Below are positions 54,722 to 64,000 of a DNA stretch of 64,000 bases, in pieces (position 1 is the stretch's first letter; every line of letters begins with the position of its first letter). This DNA is from Amphiura filiformis (lineage: Eukaryota; Echinodermata; Ophiuroidea; Amphilepidida; Amphiuridae). A program made the position numbers and the translations under genes. Where the stretch lies: assembly GCF_039555335.1 (NCBI RefSeq), contig NC_092646.1, forward strand, positions 31,015,680 through 31,079,679, written 5' to 3'. Below the pieces are notes generated by a model. It was not told the origin of the DNA, did not search any database, and saw only the letters and a list, made by a program, of their open reading frames with translations.

Positions 54722-56163
54722 CCCAATCCCTAAGTCTAGCCCTCCTGTTTGGAACCAACTCCGTCCTGTCTCTTTGACAGACCATTTTGCCAAAGTGGCG
54801 GAATCATACATTATTGGGTGGCTAATGGAGGACATTGAGCCTCATATTGATAGTAATCAATTTGGAAACAGAAAGAAATATTCCACCTCTCATTATCTTG
54901 TTAGACTTGTAGATAATATTTTGTCTCACGCTGAAAATACTAAAAGCATGTCCAGAGTTACAATAACAGATTTTAGTAAGGCGTTTGATCGCGTGGATCA
55001 CAACATTGCTATTCCAAAATTAATTCAAATGGGAGCCAGATCTTGCATAATCCCCTGGATTTGTAATTTTCTCCAGAGAGGTCTCAGTGTGTTAGATATC
55101 AAGACTGCCTTTCTGCATGGCTCAATCTTACAGGTGGTGTACCCCAGGGCACACTTACAGGCCCTGCCACATTTGTTTGTCAGGTTAATGACGCTGCTCA
55201 AACTACAGATGAGAACAAACTGGTGCTTAAACACGTTGATGATCTCACTATTGTTGAGAACACCTTTGTCAATCAAAGATCTAGTATCCAGGATAATTTG
55301 AATCTATTTGATCAATGGGCTAACATCAATAAGATGACATTAAACCCAAAAAAATGCATGTTCATGGATATTAATTTTTGTCATACTCAATCAGATCATC
55401 AACCACTGACACTTGCTGGTGTCGAATTGCAATCTACTGATTGTGTCAAAATTTTGGGTGTGAAGATAACTCAGGATCTTAAATGGGATGTGCACACTAC
55501 AGATGTCATCAAAAGAGCTACAGGGCGTTTGTTCATGCTCACCACGCTGAAGCGGTTCGGTCTAGATCTGGATGACCTTAAAACCATCTACATAGGCTTT
55601 ATAAGACCGCTTGTTGAGTACGCTGTTCCAGCGTGGCATCCAGGTTTGACCGAGCAGCAGCATTACGCCCTGGAGCTGGCGTCCAAAAGCGGGCATGCAA
55701 AATCATGCTGGGCTTCAAATACACATCTTATCAAGATGCTCTAGAACGTTGCAAATTGACTGAGCTGAGATCACGTCGCGATCAAATCTGTCTTAAGTTT
55801 GCCAACAAACTCCTGGAGCATCCTGACTTCCGTATCTGGCTTCCAGGTTACAGGAAGGGGACTGGTAGGAACCTGCGAAACGCTAACCACCTGTCTTTAC
55901 CCAAGGTGCGCACTCAAAGATACGCAGCGTAGTCCCATCCCATACATGGTTCAGCTGTGGAACAAGGATGCTTCAGGAGCAGGTCAATAATTTCTTGCTA
56001 GCTTGTTTGCAGTTATATATAGTTTGTATGTGATTTCGTTTTGGATTTCATGCTGTTGTAAGATATATTTAGTGTTTTGTTGTTGCCAATTTCTTTGTAG
56101 CATGTATGTAATTCAGCCTTTTGGCTGCCATATGCATTGTTGTAATAAACCTTGAATATAATA
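54722..56163 (+). mobile_element. 5'-truncated non-LTR retrotransposon
   Basis: The insert starts near TGTCCCAATCCC and ends in AATAAACCTTGAATATAATAA, with ATGT just outside each end as a possible short duplication. Its uninterrupted target is visible in reverse at 51680-51700. Length and content fit a reverse-transcriptase-bearing LINE of the CR1/jockey/L2 kind without its 5' half. A short AT-rich repeat rather than poly(A) at the 3' end fits that grouping. Confidence 0.75.
54729..55986 (+). pseudogene. Reverse transcriptase of the LINE, three frameshifts
   Basis: RT motifs occur in order: RPVSLTDHFAKV, HIDSNQFGNRKKYSTSH, TDFSKAFDRVDH (motif A), GGVPQGT (motif B at 55133), KHVDDLTIVE (motif C), then LNPKKCMFM and ILGVKITQDLKWDVH. 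The C-terminal region reads PLVEYAVPAWHP and QKRACKIMLGF. The frame shifts near 55083, 55678 and 55925; the tail SPIPYMVQLWN is in the last frame. Motif C has HVDD in place of the usual YADD. The catalytic aspartates remain, but the gene is plainly dead. Confidence 0.85.
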
Positions 56164-56674
56164 AATGTCGGTGACCGGAGTCAATTTTTTTATGACCCCT
56201 CCTATCGCGGGCAATTTTTTTTTACGACCCCCCTATCACAGATCGAAAAATTTTATGACCCCCCTTCCAACTACACAGACTCAAGAAAAATTATTCATCG
56301 CCGGAACTAAAGGCGCGGAGCGCGTCAAAACTTAAAACTTAATAGTGAAGAAAGTGTGTGTAGCGCGTTAAAATTTTTATTGTAAGTGTAAAGAAGGCGC
56401 GCGTTAAAATTTTTATTGTAAGTGTAAAGAAGGCGCGCGGAGCGTGTAAAAATTGTGCATAGATTGTATGCACACTTCGATTCATGGTTAAACAATGCAG
56501 GCACTTGAGCTGTAAAATTTTGAGTCACCAGCCCTTAATAATTCTATAACCCCCCTATTTTGGGTGTTAAAAAATTATAACCCCCTATTTTTGGTCTGAA
56601 AATTCTATGACCCCCCAGTATTTTTGTGACCCCCACTTCCAAAGAAAATGCCAGCCCCCTTATTGCACAGCCCC

Positions 56675-58060
56675 TTACTCAGTTACTGTACAAAAAAGCA
56701 ATGCATCATTTGTCACCACGGTGATCTGTATCGCCATTTTTCTTCTATTCTGCAACCTACTACAGGAATTTTTAATAAATCGTGGCAATGTGATTTTCAA
56801 TTTTAAAAGCGAGTGCATCCGAGTTATAAGAATGAAACTAATAGCATCGCTTGATGCTGTCCATGGTAAAAGGCAGTCTATAATCCTGATACATGGATAA
56901 TAATATGTAATTTATCATTGGCTAATATTATTTTACAATTTATTTTATTCTCATTTCCAGGTGCAGTAGAACAACTGAGGATAATAGCGCAATTCTTGAA
57001 AGACCGAAAAGATAATGATTTGAAGTGAACAGCTGGCATCTGTTAACCATCTGTTGCATGCATTTAAAACTCTCCCATCATGCTGCTGGACCGCAAAAAA
57101 GTCAACAATTTAATTTTTTAAAGAAAAATCTGATCTGGAGGTTGAACATTTTAAAAGAAATTAAATACTTGCATAGCAATACATGTTGTGCATAAACTAA
57201 CTACATGCACGATGCAGTAGTAAATATGAACTCCAATTATTTAAACAATAAGTGACACTGACATGTGATGCCTACAAGTACAATGCAGAGTTCCTTATAG
57301 ATTTTGTAGACTGTAAATTATAGCACAGAATGATTGGAAATGTTCAATGTGCAGGCACTTTTATTTGGTTTGCCTGAAGTTCGGTAGGCCTATGACATCA
57401 ATGTCTTTTCGCGGTTGTGCCATACAAACTAACTAAGGCGCTAACCAATTCCGAGTTCCCGCCTGTTCTTGGCCTACCCGGGTTAAAGTACCTGAAAAAT
57501 GCCAATTTTGTTTTTTACAAAATTTGAAAAAATAACCTGGCAGTTACAGGCCTTAAATTATTCAAGTTTGGAAACAAGAGAAATACTGCTACGGTATATA
57601 AAAAAAAATTAAAAATTGAATTAAGTTGTACATTTTAATTACTTTTGCTTCTATTGAACAGCTAGCAATGAATACTAATTCAATTTGTCCCTGCCTGTTC
57701 AATAGAAGCACAAGTAATTTTTTTTAGATTTTGTTATTTTTTTATTTTCGGGTACCCGGATTCCCGCCCGAAAATTCAACCAGGTACCAGAGTACATAAT
57801 TACCTGTTAGTTGAGAGCCCTAAAACCAACATTGTACATGTGCGCTCTACGCAATTAACTTTACGAGTGCGATTCAATACTCCACCCCGGCCCACAAAAT
57901 TTTGCACCAACGTCACTACCGAACTTGAGGCAAACTAATATAATGAATAGCCAGGGTTCCGGTGGGTGTGGGGACTGTGGGGGGGGGGGGGGCAGTGATG
58001 GGTTAGGTGTACCTTCATTCCAATAATTAAAAATCTGGATACTACAAATATGATGAGTAT
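56675..58060. other. Mostly unannotated; one hairpin
   Basis: TACTTTTGCTTCTATTGAAC at 57640-57660 pairs with GTTCAATAGAAGCACAAGTA at 57697-57717, giving a small foldback element. A (G)12 run lies near 57975. No gene was found. Confidence 0.45.
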
Positions 58061-58217
58061 CCACTTCAAGGGTTTAAGTCCAGAAGGCCCCAATTGCAAT
58101 AGCTGCCATGTAGACATCTCAATAATTTTTGTATTATGTAGTGTACATATCTAAAATATGACACCTGGCAGCTATTGCAGATAGGGCCTTCTGGTCCTAA
58201 ATCTTCGACTTGTAAAT
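58061..58217. mobile_element. Hairpin MITE (CCAGAAGGCCC ends)
   Basis: CCAGAAGGCCC, CAATTGCAATAGCTGCCA and their complements give arms of about 30-45 bases around a short AT-rich loop. Confidence 0.65.
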
Positions 58218-58436
58218 GCTTTATTATTGGCAGACAAACTATTTCTTTCATGAAGACTAGCATTGGCAGGTGTCAGTCAATGCTAGTCTTTTGTGAAAGT
58301 ACCATATTAAGTAGGGCTTGAATTGCAGTGAGGCCACCAAGGCCATTGCCTGCCCTATTTCAGTTTTGGCCTTGGTGCCCCATATCTTTATCATTTTCAA
58401 GGCATTCTTCATCACTTGTTGGCCTTGGTGCCCTCG

Positions 58437-58579
58437 CTAGTCTTTTGGGAAATTGGGAAGGCTTGTGTGCAGGCCTCGAATTTCAATGTTGTTTTTTTGG
58501 GGGGGGGCACCCATTTTCAAGGCCCCCAAAAAAAACATTGAAGTTCGAGGCCTGCACACAAGCCTTCCCAAAAGACTAG
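58437..58579. mobile_element. Near-perfect 143-bp foldback
   Basis: CTAGTCTTTTGGGAA and GGCTTGTGTGCAGGCCTCGA on the left are matched by exact complements on the right, about 60 bases per arm around a C/T-rich loop. A second hairpin using the same AGACTAGCATTG sequence lies at about 58250-58292. Confidence 0.8.
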
Positions 58580-59309
58580 TGACTGCCAATAGACAAACAA
58601 ATGATCTTTTTGTACTTGCAATTCATTATTAAAGTTATTTTTACACTATATAAAAAAGACAAGAGTTCATGAAAAAACAAAACAAGAAAGCATGGTGAAT
58701 ACGGCCGGTATGTAGTTTTGATCAGTTTATTTTGAGATCTGTAAGAAATTTAAAAAAATAAAAAGCACTATTTTTTTAATTAAAAAAGTATGAAGAATGA
58801 AGTTCTGTGTTGGCTTGTGTTTGGCATCAATAAACAATCAAGCCAAAATAGTTCATCACACCTACTAATTAATAGAGAATAAATGATGGGAATTTTTTTA
58901 CTAGCCTCTACTATTGTTTGATGGAAGATATCCAGTATACGTTCCCTACAAATTCCTCAAACTAAAAAAGTCAGTCTACTAGTGATTGTAATCAGAGACA
59001 AGTCCAAAATTGGATTAAAACATTTAAATGAAATTTAACTGAATTCTAATCTATTCTTAAACACTTGAGAATGTTCCTGCTATCTTATTAGTTCTTACCC
59101 GTGTGATATGACACGATATCACGCGGGTCAGCGCGTGTGCATTGACGCGAAACGCGTACTCGCTATTTGAACCAATCGGAGGCGCATAGCAACAACGGGA
59201 CTGATCGATTTTAAGCCCTAGGTATAATTCCTTGCAAAATGTAGGATTTAATTTGATTAAAATTTGTAATACTTTTGATATTTTTATTTGAATTGAAGTG
59301 TTTAAGAAT
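58580..59309. other. No gene seen
   Basis: AT-rich sequence. The minus-strand open frame at 59057-59365 overlaps the next foldback and has no recognisable product. CGTGTGATATGACACGATATC near 59100 echoes the foldback sequence that follows. Confidence 0.4.
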
Positions 59310-59457
59310 GAGAATAAAGGTATTGTTTTTAGCCGCTCTCGTGCATCTATCATCGCATATAACACGGCCTCGTTGTTTTACTTAAAATAATGATGTCGCC
59401 CGTGTTATATGAGACGATAGATGCACTCCAGCGGTTAAAAACAATACCTTTATTCTC
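59310..59457. mobile_element. Foldback of about 148 bp
   Basis: AGAATAAAGGTATTGTTTTT, AGCCGCT and TGCATCTATC are matched by complements at the right end (about 57 bases per arm, few mismatches). Confidence 0.75.
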
Positions 59458-59599
59458 TAATTAGAAACATTCAATCTAGAATTCAATCTAATTCGATTTT
59501 AAAAATCGCTTCGATTTTTAAAAATCCAATTCGATTCAATCTAATTTGATTTTAATTTAAGGGGTTAAAAATCAATCTAAGCAATTTTTAATCCCTTAA

Positions 59600-59957
59600 G
59601 GGGGTACTGTACTACACCCCTCGATAAATTTGTGTCTATTTTTGCATTTTTCTAAAAACTAATAACACAGTGGTAACAAAAGTTATGTATATTATAGGGA
59701 CAAGGAGTCCAATTACTATACTGGAATTTCAGTGACCCAAGATAAGCAGTACGTTATTTATGATAAGAAATAAGGTACCGTTAGGATGTACCTCATTTCC
59801 TAACATATATACTGAACCGCTTGTCTTGAGTCAATGATATTTCAGTGTAGTAATTGGATTCCTTGCCCCAATAATATACAAAACTTTGTTACCAGTGTGT
59901 TATTATTTTTGAGAAAATTCAAAAATAGTCACAATTTACCACAGAGTGTAGTACCCC
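59600..59957. mobile_element. TTAA-flanked palindromic MITE
   Basis: GGGGGTACTGTACTACACCC begins it, and the complement ends it in GTAGTACCCC. TTAA flanks both sides (59596-59599, 59958-59961). Inner blocks TCCAATTACTA / TAGTAATTGGA and AACAAAGTT-type pairs extend the palindrome. It is embedded in AATTCGATT-rich inverted sequence (59460-60014). The TTAA suggests piggyBac-type mobilisation. Confidence 0.75.
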
Positions 59958-60014
59958 TTAAATTAAAATTGAATTAAATTGTATTCTAATCTGTCTAGAT
60001 TGAATATTTCTAAT

Positions 60015-60630
60015 ACAAGATCTGAATAATTTTTTACACATTCCATTACACCTAATTTATGAGTCCCGACTTTTAATACTACATGTAGTATTGTTCTTCA
60101 ATTAGCAACATAGTGAAGTGCGTTTCTGAACTCCGTTATTTCAGTCCTTTGTTTTGTCTGCCTCTGCTGCAAAAAGCGACATGGAATGGCTCACAGGGGC
60201 ATTGGTCAATGGTGACTGGCAGTTGGTTGTTACTTGTACAGTAGCTCTCATCTTTTGGCAGGTCTGAAAAGGAAAATAGGATTTTAGAAAATTTGTTAGG
60301 GTAGAGCTGGGACAGTGGCACAATACCTCCAGCGTGGGGCTGTTACAGCAGCTTCGTTTGAAATCCTTGCCCCCAGTCACACTTCCCCAAATGAACACAT
60401 TCTTCAATAAAAAATCAGCATTTCCCCAGCCCCCTTTGGTGGTGGTGGCAGATTTACCCCCAGCTAACTGTTCTCTTGATTGCGCAAGTCTAGTTTCGTC
60501 ACTGGAGAATGTTACCCCTGACCCCCCCTGTGGTGCGGTGTCATTCAGCACTGATTGATTTCATTTATGGGGCAAGTTATTAACCCCCCAGTCTGTCGCA
60601 CACCACAGGGTTCATTTAGGTGTCATATTT
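60015..60630. other. No gene seen
   Basis: Overlapping open frames at 60136-60558 on both strands have no recognisable family. A possible transcript edge (CAG|GTCTGAAAAGG near 60260) has no partner. Confidence 0.35.
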
Positions 60631-60891
60631 GGGAACGTTCACAAACACTTGTAACAGGGGGGCCTAATGCCAAAAGAAAAATTGCCGGGGGGCTTTAAAA
60701 ATTACACCTTAATTTTTCTTGTAGAAAATTAATTTACACTATTTTCTATAGGGTTGACATTCATTTATCATGGCCAAAAAGGGGGCCCTGAAAATAATAT
60801 TAGGTCTGAAAGGGGGGGGCACTGAAAAAATATTTCAGATCCCCCTTTTTGCGCCAAATCCCCCCCCTTACAAGTTTTTGTGAACGGTCCC
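60631..60891. mobile_element. MITE, shorter sibling of 53417-54075
   Basis: GGGAACGTTCACAAACACTTG on the left and TTTTTGTGAACGGTCCC on the right are the family termini. Internal GGGGGGCC and GGGCCCTGAAAAT blocks also match the sibling. Confidence 0.7.
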
Positions 60892-60986
60892 TTATTTTAC
60901 CCCCACCCCTTCATTTCACTTTTATATTCCTAGCCCCAGGTCCTAGGTCCTTAAATTTCTAATTACAGACTTACTTTTTTCACTAA

Positions 60987-61381
60987 GGGGCTGTGCAATG
61001 TGCAAAATTATGAGCCCTGGGGAGGGTAAAATTGGGGGGGGGCAAGAAAGCCGAGGGGGGGGGCAAATGATTTTTGGGACACATTCTTGCGGCGCCTTTT
61101 AAATAAAATGCTCTAAAAAGGCTTAGGAAAACCGTACGGAAACGCTTAAATTTTATACACATTTTCCTGCTCGCTCGATCGCTGCACTCGCAACATGTAT
61201 AAACCATTTAAGGTTTGCAAATTGGGATCCCAAAAATTTGGCATGTGCAAAGGGAGGGGGTAAAGATTTTTTGGCGGGCCAAGAGGTGGGGCAAGCGATT
61301 TTGAGGGGGGGGGCAAGCAATTTTTGGCGAGCCGTTTGGAAATTGTACCCCCCCCGGAGCTCATAATTATTGCACAACCCC
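60987..61381. mobile_element. Harbinger-like MITE with TAA duplication
   Basis: GGGGCTGTGCAA and TTGCACAACCCC are the ends, and TAA flanks both (60984-60986, 61382-61384). The interior contains GGCGCCTTTTAAAT and a GCTCGCTCGATCGCTGC-type motif, as in the 54259 and 612 copies. The minus-strand open frames are by-products of G-rich tracts. Confidence 0.75.
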
Positions 61382-62299
61382 TAAATGCAGTGTTAAAAAT
61401 ATTTAACAAGCAAAAAATTACACGTACAGTAGTAGTATAAATTATACATACTTCGTCAAAGAGGTAAACAAATCACAGTGTTTTATTACAGCATTTTGAA
61501 GGTGGTTTATGTTTGGGAATTCTCATAACTAAAATCTAAATTAACAGGTTTGGACATTTTCTTTTGTAATGAAGACATTTGTTATTAATAAACAAACACT
61601 CGTTGGGAGACAATCAGTGATAAAGTGCATTTTAGGGTATGAACTCGTGAAAATTCTATCTCGATATTGCCGAATTCCACAGTCTTGCACTACTGGCGAA
61701 GGGAGCAGAATCGAAACCGCGGACAAATACCTCGTAATTGTTACGCTCGTAAGGCCAAAATTTCCATTCTTAACTATTTAAATGGAAAAGAGAGTGTATA
61801 CCACACATGGACGAGTCGATTTACGAGAAAAATTTACAAAATATTGTTGATAATGCCGAGACTAAAACTTAGCCTAGCCGAAAGCTTGAGATTCCCATTG
61901 AGTTCTTATACACAGGCATTATACCAAAAACATGCCCACATTTCAACTCGATTATCTACCAAACTGGTCCTAGATCTCCTACAATTTTTTGATATTACAT
62001 AAAGGAAAGTATTATTTACCTCATATATCCATTTCAGTCGAGATCTACGACTGGAATTCCTGTAATTCGCTGCCAAATATTGGTATTTTCCCACACAAAC
62101 CAATGGAAACAGTTACTTCCGGGTTGCCGATAAAGCAGGAAAAGTAGGCGGGGCTTGTGAGAAAAACTTCTAGAATCGTTTGAGCTGGTTTGAGTCGGGA
62201 CCGGTAGAAACACCGAGTGCATTAAAATATACGAACCCAATGTGGTGGTGTGATTGGTTACCTCGGCCACATACCATATCACAACATAAACTACTGGCC
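61382..62299. other. No convincing gene
   Basis: A minus-strand candidate around 62015-62053 has an acceptor-like GAATTACAG and a GAG|GTAAAT donor, but is only about 38 bases with no matching neighbours. Upstream GC-rich sequence near 62130-62160 could be promoter-like. Nothing firm. Confidence 0.3.
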
Positions 62300-63672
62300 T
62301 AATATTAATTATGCCTCTAATTTAGGGGGGTACGGAACACAACGAAAAAAGCTTATTTCCAAAATTTCAGTTGATTCTGACTATGTTTACGAGATAGGCC
62401 TATGCATGATTTATATGTGTATTACACCAGGGATATTGCACTGCTCCCAATGATAGAGAATGTCATGAATGTGCTGTAATCACCAGGCCTGGTATCAAGT
62501 TCGTTCTGGTGTAGACCTACCACGGGGCCTACCAGAACGTAATTCAAATTTCATGATATTTTTGCTAAACGAATTAGGCTAATCTAATTTTTTGTACATA
62601 TAAACATTATGTAGCCAGAGAGGTTTCCAGTGGTAGCCTATACAAATCTCAACTTTTTAAGGAAGTTGAGATTTTTATACCTGGAATTGCACTTGCAGAT
62701 TAAAGCAAAAATATCGTCAAATTTGTTTCAGAAAATCTCAAGTTAGGTCTGGCATTTTCTTCAGAAGGGAGGGGGGGTCCCAAATTTACAAAAAGTCAGG
62801 TTCTGCCTGGTAAGGTCAAATTCAAAATTGCTCAGAACTCGGGGAAATTGCTCAGGTCAAATTCAAAGTTGCTCAGAACTCGGGGAAATTGATCACTGAC
62901 ACTTGACTTGGAGAGTATGAAATCACAAAGGTCATGACTAGGTCAAAGGTCAGGTCAAATTTAAAGTTGCTTTGATTGGCCTGTAACTCACCAGAAACAA
63001 TCCTCTGCACTTGAGAAATATGAAACCGCAAAGGTCATCAGAGGTCAAAGGTCAGATAAAATTTAAAGTTGCTCCGATCGGGCTGTAACTTACCAATTGA
63101 TCCCCGACACTGGAGAATAACACTGTAAAGGTCATCCAAAAATTAGGGTCAGTTGGTTGAACTTGAGGGCAAGCAAACATCTTTTGTTTTTGGCCTAACT
63201 TGCGGAAAATGATCCGACTTGGGGAGTATGAAAGTGTAAAGGTTATCTGAGGCAAAAGGTCAGGTCAATTGTTAAGTTGCTCCGATTGAGATTGAACTTG
63301 GGGAAAAATGATTCCTGACACTTGGGGAGTATGAAACTGCAAAGGTCATCAGAGGTCAAAGGGAAGGTCAAATTGAAAGTTGCTGCGATCAGGCTGTAAC
63401 TCGGGGACAACAATCCCAGCACTTGGAAAGTATGAAATTGCAAAGGTCATCTGAGGTCAAAGGTCAGGTCAAAGTTAAAGTTGCTCCGATTGTCTCGGGA
63501 AAACTGATTCCTGGCAAAGGTCATTATATTTTTGGGAACATTATGTTTTGGGGTCATCTCAGGAATCTAAAAAAGCTGGTTTGGTTGGTTTTTTTTTGGG
63601 GGGGTAGAGGTGCAAAGAAGGTGCTTCTAGCTCCCCTAGTAATCAGGCTGTGGATCACGAAATGCCCTTTTA
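62300..63672 (-). repeat. Expanded reverse copy of the 49366 MITE family
   Basis: Reading the minus strand, AAAAGGGCATTTCGTGATCC (63653-63672) and the blocks at 62500-62660 and 62335-62375 follow the order of 49366-49640. About 900 extra bases, mostly the tandem array at 62790-63540, lie between them. Confidence 0.6.
62790..63540 (+). repeat. AGGTCAAAGGTCA tandem array
   Basis: About seven imperfect units of 95-107 bases carry AGGTCAAAGGTCAGGTCAAA, then AAGTTGCTCCGAT, then CTGTAACT, then GGGGAGTATGAAA. AGGTCAAAGGTCA is a consensus DR1 direct repeat. The minus-strand open frames in this stretch are repeat-derived. Confidence 0.85.
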
Positions 63673-64000
63673 ATGTTACATCGGTCCACTTCTATGCGAC
63701 ACTTTTATAAGGCTGGAGCTAAAACTTGCTAAAATATGCATGACAAATAATTAGTAGTCAACATTCAATATTAGTAATCTGTGGGCCGACACAGTGGTGT
63801 CCACTGGTTTTTAAAAGTGGGGGTGGGGTCTCAATTCCCCAGATTGTTCAAAAATTCGAAGATCGCTTCACTTGCCGTAATAATAGCTAATTTACAAAAT
63901 TTTCCCCCAATTGGTGCACTTCCCTCGATTGACAAAAATAAGGAGGGCACGTGACCCCCTTTTGTGCACACCAATGGTCCCACAGTGATTTTTTTAAGGC
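63673..64000. other. No gene seen
   Basis: A possible MITE end (GGGGGTGGGGTCTCAATTCCC) starts near 63820 and may continue beyond the window. Confidence 0.4.

Larger units (their letters stand above)
54259..56674. mobile_element. MITE (GGGGCTGTGCAATAATTATG ends) split by a LINE
   Basis: The left GGGGCTGTGCAATA and right TATTGCACAGCCCC ends are inverted. The 2.4-kb length is due to the LINE at 54722-56163. Without it, left and right parts match the reverse copy at 51440-51722. It also contains TGCGAGCGCAGCGAGCAGG near 54443, and (G/C)n tracts that create many false open frames. Confidence 0.7.

Noticed and set aside
60136-60558. Small secreted or regulatory protein gene
   Set aside because: Both strands are open, with no splice-phase support and no family resemblance.

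Overview
This window looks like non-coding, transposon-rich DNA from an animal nucleus. GT-AG introns, Penelope-like, LINE, Helentron and MITE-type elements, and the near absence of long open frames rule out a prokaryote or organelle. A marine invertebrate, perhaps a deuterostome such as an echinoderm, is my best guess, from the element repertoire and the very frequent palindrome TAGGCCTA. The species cannot be read from the sequence. Most of the window is small inverted-repeat elements, many nested. Several have their empty sites elsewhere in the window, which allows boundaries and insertion order to be deduced without a database.

Left third (1-30 kb): dispersed repeats and palindromic MITEs (0-3.4 kb); a 5'-truncated Penelope-like element with inverted terminal repeats, each carrying a hammerhead-like core (3.7-4.8 kb); more MITEs and a repeat family built on TGACCTTTGACC units (6.3-8.8 kb); a decayed five-exon minus-strand gene for an RPA-like OB-fold protein (10.9-16.4 kb), head to head with a decayed plus-strand SGNH-hydrolase-like gene (16.6-18.2 kb); Harbinger-like and other MITEs (18-23 kb); a truncated LINE with poly(A) and a 17-bp target duplication (23.6-24.3 kb); and unidentified minus-strand exon-like segments, one of them duplicated (28-30 kb).

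Middle (30.5-37.4 kb): a nearly intact Helentron (Helitron-type rolling-circle transposon) on the minus strand. In order it has a cysteine-protease-like domain, a tandem-repeat linker, a zinc-ribbon/DUF6570-like region, an acidic linker, the HUH/Y2 Rep domain, a Pif1 helicase and a C-terminal endonuclease. It is broken only by two one-base shifts at short homopolymers. This is the main coding content of the window.

Right half (37.4-64 kb): microsatellite and minisatellite arrays, including a perfect 231-bp tandem duplication; a 3.35-kb Foldback-like element whose inverted repeats are arrays of a 15-bp unit and which contains a MITE that itself contains a mariner-type MITE (42.2-45.5 kb); many MITEs with TTA, TAA, TA or 8-9-bp duplications; a dead non-LTR retrotransposon inside another element (54.3-56.7 kb); foldback hairpins; and a second array of TGACCTTTGACC-type repeats (62.8-63.5 kb). 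No functional host gene, tRNA or rRNA was recognised.
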